DNA of 64,000 bases from Spinacia oleracea (Eukaryota; Streptophyta; Magnoliopsida; Caryophyllales; Amaranthaceae): assembly GCF_020520425.1 (NCBI RefSeq), contig NC_079489.1:16764001-16828000 (forward strand), given 5' to 3'. Numbering within the stretch: the stretch's first letter is position 1; each line of letters opens with the position of its first letter. The position numbers and the translations under genes are program-made. The notes below the pieces were generated by a model. That model had not been told where the DNA came from. It saw only the letters and a list, made by a program, of their open reading frames with translations, and made no database searches. Below are positions 55,998 through 64,000 of the stretch, one piece after another.

Positions 55998-58900
55998 ATG
56001 GCAAACAACAATCAAAACATCATCATGGGTTCTGAGCTTATGGTCAAGCTGAACCTGACAAATTTTCTTGAATGGGAAGCTAAGCTAGTTGAAATAGTCA
56101 AACTCAATGGACTTGAGTATGTACTATCACATCCCATGCCAAGCTACTATGCCAGAGACATGACCCCTGAGAGATTTTACGCCTGGGATGCGGATCTCAA
56201 AAAGGTTATGAGTCTCATGCTGAACAATATCCCTGATGATTGGGCTAGAAGGTTTGTAGCTTATGAACCTTTTACGCTCATCAAGAATCTGAGGGATATC
56301 TGTCGTGGAAGTACGGAGGACAGAGACCTGAACGTCCATGAGTTGATTGAATCAATGTCTGGGCTAAAGGTTAGTTCTCCCAACAGGTGTTATAGGATGG
56401 AGGTCCAAGAAACACATGTTCAGCTCCTTCGCACTAAACAGAGGGTAGGCGTCCCACTGAGGTTCCATGTGGATCTTATGTGTTCATATTTTGATCGCCT
56501 AAGTCTACTAGGAACACCAATAAGCGAAAGGATGGCAGTCTCTGTCTTGCTCAATTCACTACACAGTGGGTTTGGTCGCTTCAAGCAACTATACCTAAGT
56601 GAACCAAGAGAAGAAACAGTTGCAGAATTTATTCACCTTGTCAGAAAGGCTGAAATAGTACTGGACTGTGAAGCCAAAGATTTACTCAAGGCTAGAAAGA
56701 GACCATTCAAGAAAGGTGGAAAGTCCAAGGGCAATGCTAAATCAAAGCAGGACAAGTCCACATCAAGCTGTCTTTATTGTGATGGAATAGGCCATTACAA
56801 AAGAGAATGTCCAAAGTTAAAGGAAGATCAGAAGAACGGAACAGTCGTTCCATCTTCAGGTATTTTCGTTATAGACTGTATACTTGCTAATTCAACTTCT
56901 TGGGTATTAGATACAGGTTGTGGCTCACACTTATGTTCCAATCCACAGGGACTAAGAAGAAGTAGAAAGTTAAGCAAGGGAGAAGTCGACCTACGAGTGG
57001 GAAATGGAGCACGGATTGCTGCATTAGCTGTAGGAACTTACTATTTGTCGTTGCCCTCCGGGCTAGTTTTGGAACTGGAAGAATGTTTCCATGTTCCAAG
57101 TCTTACTAAAAACATCATTTCAGTTTCTTGCTTAGATGCTAAGGGATTCTCCTTTATAATAAAAGACAATAGTTGTTCGTTTTATTTTAAAGAGATGTTT
57201 TATGGATCTGCTAGATTAGTCAATGGACTTTATTTATTAGATCACGACAAACAAGTATATAACATAAATACCAAAAGGGCCAAAAAGGATGATTCAGATC
57301 TCACCTATCTGTGGCATTGTCGATTAGGCCATATAAACTTGAAACGCTTAGAAAGACTTCAAAGGGAAGGAATTCTAGAACCATTTGACTTAGAGGATTA
57401 TGGTAAATGCGAATCATGTTTACTTGGCAAAATGACAAAGCAACCTTTCTCTAAAGTTGGAGAAAGAGCAAATGAACTATTGGGTTTAATCCATACAGAT
57501 GTATGTGGACCAATGAGTACAAATGCTAGAGGTGGTTTCAGCTACTTTATCACTTTCACTGATGACTTCAGTAGGTATGGTTATGTCTACCTAATGAAGC
57601 ATAAGTCTGAATCCTTTGACAAATTCAAGGAATTTCAGAGTGAAGTAGAGAATCAATTAGGCAAGAAGATTAAGGCACTGCGGTCTGATAGAGGCGGTGA
57701 ATATCTGAGCTATGAATTTGATGACCATCTGAAAGAATGTGGAATTCTATCAGAATTGACTCCTCCTGGAACACCACAATGGAACGGTGTGTCAGAACGG
57801 AGGAACAGAACCTTGCTAGACATGGTCAGGTCAATGATGGGTCAGGCCGAACTTCCATTAGAATTTTGGGGACATGCACTAAATACAGCTGCACTCACTA
57901 TAAATAGAGCTCCGTCTAAAGCTGTCGAAAAGACTCCATACGAATTATGGTTTGGAAAACCTCCAAATGTGTCTTTTCTTAAGATTTGGGGATATGAAGT
58001 ATACGTCAAACGATTAATTTCAGACAAACTTCATCCAAAATCTGACAAATGTATCCTTGTGGGCTATCCAAAGGAAACAAAGGGGTATTACTTCTACAAT
58101 ACATCTGAGAACAAAGTGTTTGTTGCTCGAGATGGTGTCTTTTTGGAGAAAGATCACATTTCCAAAATGACAAGTGGGAGAAAAGTAGACCTCGAAGAAA
58201 TTCGAGTCGAACAACAAACTCTAGAGAATGCTCAAGATGACATTCAAGATGAAACTCAGAGATCTTTAGAAGAATCTGGTGAGAATCATGGTCAATCTAG
58301 AAATGTTACCCCGCGTAGATCGCAAAGATATAGATCTCAACCGGAGAGGTACTTAGGTATTTTGACGAACGAGAGCTATGACGTTCTATTACTTGAAAGT
58401 GATGAACCTGCGACTTACAAGCAAGCTATGACGAGCCCTAGCTCCAAGCAGTGGCAAGAAGCCATGCAATCTGAATTAGACTCCATGTCTGAAAACCAAG
58501 TATGGGATTTGGTCGATTTGCCAGATGGCTACCAAGCCATTGGAAGCAAATGGGTTTTCAAACTGAAAAAGGACAAGGATGGGAAACTTGAAGTTTTCAA
58601 AGCTAGATTGGTTGCAAAAGGTTACAGGCAAGTCCACGGTGTGGATTACGATGAAACCTTTTCACCAGTTGCAATGCTAAAGTCTATTCGAATAATGTTA
58701 GCAATCGCTGCATATTACGATTACGAAATATGGCAGATGGATGTCAAAACTGCTTTCTTAAACGGCGTTTTAACAGAAACTGTGTTTATGACACAGCCTG
58801 AAGGTTTTGAGGATCCAAAGAATGCTAAAAAGGTATGCAAGCTAAAGAAGTCAATCTACGGATTGAAGCAGGCATCCAGGAGCTGGAATATACGTTTTGA

Positions 58901-59984
58901 TGAAGCAGTCAGTGACTTTGGTTTCATCAAGAACGCGGACGAATCTTGTGTATACAAGAAGGTCAGTGGGAGCAAAATTGCTTTCCTAGTATTATATGTC
59001 GACGACATATTGCTTATCGGAAATGACATTCCTATGTTGAACTCTGTCAAGATTTGGCTTGGGAAATGTTTTTCGATGAAGGATCTAGGAGAAGCACAGT
59101 ACATATTGGGCATCAAGATTTACAGAGATAGATCTAAAAAGATGATTGGACTTAGTCAAAGCACTTATATCAATAAGGTGCTTGATAGGTTCAAGATGGC
59201 AGACTCCAAGCGAGGCTACCTACCCATGTCTCATGGAATGACTCTAAGCAAGACTCAGTGCCCAAAAACACTTGATGAGCGTAGACGAATGAATGGGATT
59301 CCATATGCATCATTGATTGGTTCAATAATGTATGCTATGATATGTACACGCCCGGATGTTGCGTACGCACTCAGTGCTACGAGCAGATACCAGTCAGACC
59401 CAGGAGAGGCGCATTGGACTGCTGCCAAGAACATTCTGAAGTACCTGAAAAGGCACAAAGATGACTTCCTGGTCTATGGTGGAGATGATGAATTAATTGT
59501 TAAAGGCTATACGGACGCAAGTTTCCAAACCGACAAAGATGATTTCAGATCACAGTCTGGGTTTGTCTTCTGCCTCAACGGAGGAGCAGTAAGCTGGAAA
59601 AGTGCTAAGCAAAGCACCATTGCGGATTCTACAACTGAAGCGGAGTACATTGCTGCACATGAAGCAGCAAAGGAAGCTATATGGCTAAGGAAGTTCATAG
59701 GAGAACTTGGTGTAGTCCCCTCCATTAAAGGACCAATAGCCCTGTATTGTGATAATAACGGAGCTATTGCACAGGCAAAAGAGCCTAGACACCACCAGAG
59801 AGTCAAGCATGTACTTCGTAGATTTCACCTTCTACGAGAGTTCGTTGAAAGAAAAGAAGTCGAGATAAGCAAAATTGGAACTGATGACAACATATCAGAT
59901 CCATTAACTAAACCTCTGCCGCAAGCGAAGCACAACTCGCACACTGCAGCTATGGGAATCAAGCATATTGGAGAATGGCTTTGA
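55998..59984 (+). CDS. copia Gag-Pol polyprotein (1328 residues), intact
   Basis: The start is taken at the ATG giving MANNNQNIIMGSELMVKLN, because upstream in-frame residues are hydrophobic leader read-through. Domains: gag (1-240); zinc knuckle CLYCDGIGHYKREC (about 257); aspartic protease WVLDTGCGSHLC (about 301); GAG-pre-integrase LWHCRLGH and CESCLLGK (about 437-480); integrase with acidic residues in HTDVCGP, LRSDRGGEY and NGVSERRNR (about 498-600); reverse transcriptase WVFKLKKDKDGKLEVFKARL to YVDD (about 851-1003); RNase H YTDASFQTD, STTEAEYIA and YCDNNGAIA (about 1170-1270). No stop or frameshift. It replicates the element through an RNA intermediate in cytoplasmic particles and inserts the cDNA in the nucleus. 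Confidence 0.97.
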   Translation: MANNNQNIIMGSELMVKLNLTNFLEWEAKLVEIVKLNGLEYVLSHPMPSYYARDMTPERFYAWDADLKKVMSLMLNNIPDDWARRFVAYEPFTLIKNLRDICRGSTEDRDLNVHELIESMSGLKVSSPNRCYRMEVQETHVQLLRTKQRVGVPLRFHVDLMCSYFDRLSLLGTPISERMAVSVLLNSLHSGFGRFKQLYLSEPREETVAEFIHLVRKAEIVLDCEAKDLLKARKRPFKKGGKSKGNAKSKQDKSTSSCLYCDGIGHYKRECPKLKEDQKNGTVVPSSGIFVIDCILANSTSWVLDTGCGSHLCSNPQGLRRSRKLSKGEVDLRVGNGARIAALAVGTYYLSLPSGLVLELEECFHVPSLTKNIISVSCLDAKGFSFIIKDNSCSFYFKEMFYGSARLVNGLYLLDHDKQVYNINTKRAKKDDSDLTYLWHCRLGHINLKRLERLQREGILEPFDLEDYGKCESCLLGKMTKQPFSKVGERANELLGLIHTDVCGPMSTNARGGFSYFITFTDDFSRYGYVYLMKHKSESFDKFKEFQSEVENQLGKKIKALRSDRGGEYLSYEFDDHLKECGILSELTPPGTPQWNGVSERRNRTLLDMVRSMMGQAELPLEFWGHALNTAALTINRAPSKAVEKTPYELWFGKPPNVSFLKIWGYEVYVKRLISDKLHPKSDKCILVGYPKETKGYYFYNTSENKVFVARDGVFLEKDHISKMTSGRKVDLEEIRVEQQTLENAQDDIQDETQRSLEESGENHGQSRNVTPRRSQRYRSQPERYLGILTNESYDVLLLESDEPATYKQAMTSPSSKQWQEAMQSELDSMSENQVWDLVDLPDGYQAIGSKWVFKLKKDKDGKLEVFKARLVAKGYRQVHGVDYDETFSPVAMLKSIRIMLAIAAYYDYEIWQMDVKTAFLNGVLTETVFMTQPEGFEDPKNAKKVCKLKKSIYGLKQASRSWNIRFDEAVSDFGFIKNADESCVYKKVSGSKIAFLVLYVDDILLIGNDIPMLNSVKIWLGKCFSMKDLGEAQYILGIKIYRDRSKKMIGLSQSTYINKVLDRFKMADSKRGYLPMSHGMTLSKTQCPKTLDERRRMNGIPYASLIGSIMYAMICTRPDVAYALSATSRYQSDPGEAHWTAAKNILKYLKRHKDDFLVYGGDDELIVKGYTDASFQTDKDDFRSQSGFVFCLNGGAVSWKSAKQSTIADSTTEAEYIAAHEAAKEAIWLRKFIGELGVVPSIKGPIALYCDNNGAIAQAKEPRHHQRVKHVLRRFHLLREFVERKEVEISKIGTDDNISDPLTKPLPQAKHNSHTAAMGIKHIGEWL

Positions 59985-60848
59985 TGTCTCTGTTTAATGT
60001 TTTAAAGTTTTAGAGTTTAAATCTTTGTAAAACATTATTGGTTAATCATTCACAATAAATGAAAGAAATTCATTTTTCCATTTAATTTGTGGTTTATTAA
60101 ATGATGAGTCCCTTCAATTTGACGATATATTCAAGATAGACTGTCAGGACCAGTCCTGTGACTAAGAAATGTCTATCAAGTGAACTTGAATGTCAAAGGT
60201 TGAAAATGGTCCCTAATCGGAGTTTTCTATAAAATTGGACGCATAGAAAACGTTAGACGATTAGAGTGCAAGATGACTAGTAGTTCTGTTTCTTGAACTA
60301 TGTGGACATGGCAATGTCATAATCATTTGCATAGATACTTACTTTGGGAAGACTAGTATCGGACAAGACCTATGAAACTTTACTGTAAGAGATGAAAGTC
60401 TGTCATAAGTAAATTTCATTAAATTATTAGACACTAAATCCTCAATACCTGAGTGATTTGAGATTACTTGTTTGAGAACTGGTTGCTTTGACGTTGACCA
60501 ACCGTCGCACCGTAAAAGGAGGCTATAAAGGCAACGCTCAGGTAATCACCTATCAAACGAAGTCTAATCTCAAGATCGCAAGATTGGGATTGTCCTCCCA
60601 TAAATCGGGATGAGATGCTTAAAAGTTGTACAAGGCCACTCGGAGAGCTAGAAACTGTGAAATGCATGGCCGTGCTCGGATGAATCATAGGCTATGATTA
60701 TCTGTTTATTTGATCAGTTGAACTCTGAAACCGAGGAACACCTCTGGACATAATAAGGATGACAACTCTTACCTTATGTTCAAGAGCAAGCATCGAGCGA
60801 CAAAGGAATTAGGAAATGCACACTTGTCCCTAAGGACAAGTGGGAGAC
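59985..60848 (+). other. 3' untranslated interior and polypurine tract of copia
   Basis: About 860 bp without a coding frame between the gag-pol stop and the 3' LTR, ending in AAGTGGGAGAC (60838-60848), the polypurine tract that primes plus-strand DNA. It is long for a copia 3' interior and has no recognised extra gene. Confidence 0.7.
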
Positions 60849-62232
60849 TGAAGGAAATAATGCCCTTGGTCCAAGTATGCATTCTATGTTAAGTCTAATA
60901 AATGCGGTTCAGTATTAATTAACAAGTTAATAATTCAGTGAGATCAAGTGAGCTGAATGCCTAGCTAGAGGCCGCTTCAGTTCAAGTGGAATTAATGATA
61001 TTAATCCACAGCTTACTCTTGACTGAACCCGTAGGGTCACACAAATAGTACGTAAACGGATCAAGTATTTAATGGCATTAAATACTCCATCTATGAATAT
61101 TCGGAACCGACGGATCTTGGTTTCAGTGGGAGCTAAGATCGTCACAGGCAAGAAATGAAAACTCCGGAAACGATGATATTGCCGGAAACGGAAATATGGA
61201 TCGTATCGGAAATATGAATATTATCCAAGTCGTAGATGTTGCCGGAAACGGAAACATGGTACGTATCGGAAAATATTATTGGAAATGGAAATATTACCAG
61301 AATCGGAAATATTGCCGGAAACGGAAATATTGTCAGAATCGGAAATATTGCCGGAATCGGAAAATAATTCCGGAAACGGAAATATTAAATATTTGTTCGA
61401 AACGGAAATTAATTCCGGAATCGGAAATATTAAATATTGTTCGTATCGGAAATAGATTCCGGAAATGGAAATTTAATCGGAAGCGTATCGTACGAATTAG
61501 CATCGGACGAGGCTTGCCGGACGAAGGCCCAGCACGAAGCCGGGGCCATCGCCCAGCAAGCATGCGCGCCACAAGCCCAGCCAAGGCAGCGCCCAGGCCT
61601 ACCGCAAGGCAGGCCCAGCGCGCGCCAAGGGCCACGGCTGCGTGGGCCGTGCTGCGCGGGCTGCTGCTCGCACGCGCATGGGCAGCCCTTGTGGCTGCCG
61701 TGTGTGTGTGAGTTTGTGCTCATGCGTGATTCCTGAATCTACAAGAGTCAGTGTATGATTAAATTTCTATTCCTAATTGGATAAATTAATTAAATAGAAT
61801 TCATGTAGGATTCTAATTCCAATTAATTCGCATCCTACTAGGATTACGATTCCTTTTCCATAACTCTATAAATAAAGGCCTAGGGGTCATAATTTATACA
61901 CAAGTTTCAAAGTATTCAAAAGTGAGTTTTTTGAGAGAAAATTAAAACACATCTTGCTCATAAAGTGCCGAAATTTTCTAGTACCTTAAGGGCGATTCTA
62001 GTTGGTCAATCTTAAGGCGGATCCGGACGTGCTGTGGACTATCTACGGAGGGACGACACTTGGAGTCCTAAAAGACTTGTTCTTGTTCGGTTCGGGCGCA
62101 GCTAGGGAGGGCACGCAACAAAGAGTATGCATCTAAATTATGCTATATGATTATGTGTAAATAATATGTTTCCTGGGTTAATGGTTGTTTCCGCATGATC
62201 TATGTAAATGTCATATGTATCATAACCTAACA
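60849..62232 (+). repeat. 3' LTR of copia element (1384 bp)
   Basis: Same length and boundaries as 51769-53152. It ends CATAACCTAACA directly before the TSD GGCTC and the continuation of the gypsy solo LTR. Confidence 0.95.
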
Positions 62233-62727
62233 GGCTCGCCGGGTTGTTTTGTGGCGGTGGTCGATTGGCAAGGTGACGAAGGTGTCTGGAGGTGGTGGTG
62301 GTTGTTGGGGGTGGTGCTGCGAAGAGAAAAGAGGGAGAGGGGAAGCAGGGGAGTTGCGAAGAGGAGAGGGGAAGCAGGGGACGGTGGTGCGTGCGGTGTT
62401 GGGTGGTCGGGAATGGGGCTGCGTGGTTGGGTGGTTGCAGCACGGTGGTGCCGTGAAAGGAAGAAGGAGGGAAGCTTTGGTGGTGGTTGTTCGAACAAAG
62501 CAGGGAAGCAAATGGGAGGTGTTAATCGGTTTTGATAACTGATTTTGATTTTTGAGAAAATTAAAAGAAATTGGCTGATTATAATGATAGGTAGAGTGAG
62601 TGAGAAGTTGAATTTGCTTGGGGCTCAAGGTTGAATGTAGACCGAATTGAGGGAAAGAGAGGAAGGAAGGAATTGCTTCCTTCTTCCTGGTACACGTGAA
62701 GAGCAAGAAAAGGGAAAAAAAATGAAG

Positions 62728-62769
62728 TTTTTTTTTTGTTTTTTTTTTTTTGTTTTTTTTTTTTTTTTA
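62728..62769. repeat. T-rich homopolymer tract
   Basis: Poly-T interrupted by a few Gs, within the gypsy solo LTR after its purine-rich block. Length may be unreliable. Confidence 0.85.
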
Positions 62770-63405
62770 AGCATTTTGTTGTTTTGTCATTTCACTTTAG
62801 TTAGGCAAAAAAAATTCAGAAAATTGATTTCTATTTTTAGGAAATTAATTTGAATAGAATTGTTTAAATAAAAATTAAGTTTTAGATAATCCTTTATATA
62901 AATATCGTTAACGAAAAATGAATTTAGTTTCCGAATAAATAAGAACGTTTTGAAATTATTAAAAATTCGAAATCAATTACGAAATAACTAATATTTTAAA
63001 AAGTAGCTTAAACTCGTAAATTTGAAATTAAATCATAGAATCTGAAAATTAACAAATAGTGTAACAATATTTAAAAATTCAAGCGAAATAAAACTTCGTT
63101 AATTAAAAATAAAGTTCGAATTTTAGGATTTAAAACGATTTTAAGCTAAATAAAAATGATTAAGCATAATTAATCTAGTTTTAAGAATTCAGGGTATTAC
63201 AATTACAACAACCAATAAGATTGTTTTATTTATCAAAATGAACCAATAATGAAAAAACACACAGATTGCTAACTTAACCTACTTGAAAAATTGTAAAGAA
63301 ATTTAATGTGTTGAAAAAATTGGACCAATTAAAATTAAAAGTTGGCACAAAAAATGACAACAATAATAAGTTTAAAAATGAAATATTCTCTCATGTAACA
63401 AACAT

Positions 63406-63732
63406 CAAAAGGTCTTGCGCGCACAAGGTGTACAATAAATTTATTGTACACCCAGATAACTTTTATGCAGTTTTTCATAACTTTAACCTATTTTTCTGTA
63501 ACTTTTATATTATAAAATAAAAAAGTTGATAGATAAACATTTTAAAGGGTTAAATGATTAATTTATACATTATTGGTGATTTTGAAGAAATAATATTTAT
63601 TCAAATGAAAAAATTTATCACTAAAAAATAGATAACTTTTACCTATATAAATGTAACTTTTAAGCATTTTGAGTCAACTTTTACTCCGGTGTACAATATT
63701 TATTGTACACCCATTATAAACAAGAATTTGTG
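63406..63732. mobile_element. MULE-type MITE (327 bp), uninterrupted copy
   Basis: Starts CAAAAGGTCTTG, inverted right end CACAAATTCTTG; 9-bp TSD AACAAACAT at 63397-63405 and 63733-63741. It has a perfect 26-bp palindrome at 63427-63452 (arms GGTGTACAATAAA), a second palindrome near the right end (GGTGTACAAT arms), and AACTTTTA words between. It is the empty-site counterpart of 39279-40912. Confidence 0.9.
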
Positions 63733-63819
63733 AACAAACATTATGAAACACCCTAAAAAGAATAGGTAACAAACAAAAAGAAACGGAGGGAGTAGTAATA
63801 AAATAATAATAGATAGATG

Positions 63820-64000
63820 GAGTATATGTTTTGGGTCAGCCCAACTTCCAACTGATTTGATATAGATCCGACTATCCGAGCCTTCATAAACGGGTCACTA
63901 TTTCCTTTTCTCGGCGGTAGTAAAACGTAAACGGGTTTTTCAAGATTTAGGGTTAGCCTGCCCAAAATTCTCTTGCATCCTTTCTCTCTCTACTGTAAAC
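63820..64000 (+). promoter_or_regulatory. putative housekeeping-gene promoter and 5' leader running off the window
   Basis: TTAGGGTT (63947-63954, the telo-box complement) lies close to GCCCAA (63960-63965, site II-like), followed by a pyrimidine-rich stretch TTCTCTTGCATCCTTTCTCTCTC. This combination is common in promoters of plant ribosomal-protein and other growth genes. No ATG is within the window. Confidence 0.4.

Larger units (their letters stand above)
51769..62232 (+). mobile_element. full-length, apparently intact Ty1/copia LTR retrotransposon (10.46 kb)
   Basis: Two 1384-bp LTRs with one observed difference, TSD GGCTC (51764-51768, 62233-62237), a primer site, a 2.8-kb leader, one uninterrupted gag-pol frame (55998-59984), an 0.86-kb 3' untranslated interior and a polypurine tract. 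It lies inside the purine-rich block of a gypsy solo LTR. Everything needed for autonomous movement appears present, and LTR identity indicates a very recent insertion. Confidence 0.96.
49828..63201 (-). mobile_element. Ty3/gypsy solo LTR (diverged member of the 21610-33749 family), split by a copia element
   Basis: TGTAACACCCGACCTCTAAA at 49828 and CAGGGTATTACA at 63201, TSD ATTAC (49823-49827, 63202-63206). It shares the conserved words AATTAGCAGCGGAATTAACC and CCGTAACTCCCTCTTGGGAA with the other LTRs, but is otherwise strongly diverged. Only LTR sequence is present on either side of the copia insertion, so it is a solo LTR. Confidence 0.9.
49669..63792. mobile_element. Stowaway MITE split by a gypsy solo LTR and by a MULE-type MITE
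   Basis: Left end CTCCCTCCGTTTC (49669), right end AAACGGAGGGAG (63792), TA on both sides. The left part (49669-49827) and right parts (63207-63405, 63742-63792) together follow the intact copy at 20317-20692 in order: ACTTTTGCACGTTTATTAAC, AATCCACTAATCATTAC, then ACAACCAATAAGATTG, and AACAAACATTATGAAACACC. Confidence 0.88.

Overview
The window is plant nuclear DNA, almost certainly from a eudicot. It has GT-AG introns, a CONSTANS-like B-box (BBX24/STO-type) gene, a ribosomal P2 fragment, and dense Ty1/copia, Ty3/gypsy, CACTA, Mutator-like, hAT, Stowaway, Tourist and Helitron-type sequences. A Caryophyllales (Amaranthaceae, spinach-like) source is possible, but nothing visible here proves it. 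Genic content is low and most of the 64 kb is nested transposable elements. Many of these can be delimited to the base by their target-site duplications (TSDs).

Layout. (1) 1-7197: a minus-strand Ty1/copia element, broken by a 4.7-kb CACTA transposon (789-5487, TSD ACA) that carries a degraded ribosomal protein L27a fragment. (2) 7.2-11.6 kb: plus-strand exon-like segments of unknown identity, a 5'-truncated but spliced ribosomal P2 gene (minus), and one Mutator-type terminal repeat. (3) 11671-15837: a second CACTA (TSD AGT) carrying, on one strand, pieces of three cellular genes: a ubiquitin-conjugating enzyme first coding exon, a Myb/SANT-like exon, and exons 1-2 of diphthine-ammonia ligase. 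(4) 16.4-20 kb: a decayed FAR1/Jittery-like MULE transposase gene whose introns are full of AACTTTTAC motifs, ending in a palindrome-bearing terminal repeat. (5) 21610-33749: a Ty3/gypsy solo LTR (TSD CTAAC) that contains a complete 9.3-kb relative (22118-31462, TSD GGACC) with two 2711-bp LTRs and a ruined pol. (6) 33.7-39.2 kb: the only clearly intact host gene with a known family, a three-exon BBX24/25-like gene on the minus strand, with its intergenic flanks. (7) 39.2-49.6 kb: another nest (Stowaway, MULE-type MITE, MULE and hAT), Helitron-like 3' ends, an unrecognised 131-codon gene, an LTR remnant and tandem duplications. (8) 49669-63792: a Stowaway MITE split by a gypsy solo LTR (TSD ATTAC), which is itself split by a 10.5-kb intact Ty1/copia element (51769-62232, TSD GGCTC). 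The right arm of the same Stowaway also holds a 327-bp MULE-type MITE. (9) The last 200 bp look like a housekeeping-gene promoter.

Standout signals: the gypsy LTR family carries small hairpins whose two arms change together between copies, including a strict 23-bp array; a FAR1-type MULE and a MITE family share a terminus, a 26-bp perfect palindrome at the equivalent place, and internal AACTTTTAC motifs; one CACTA packs three unrelated gene fragments in one orientation; and the copia element has essentially identical LTRs, a full polyprotein and an unusual 2.8-kb leader with a hyper-CpG 64-bp repeat. All calls come from reading the sequence without alignment software. Family names rest on recognisable motifs; function beyond that is inference.
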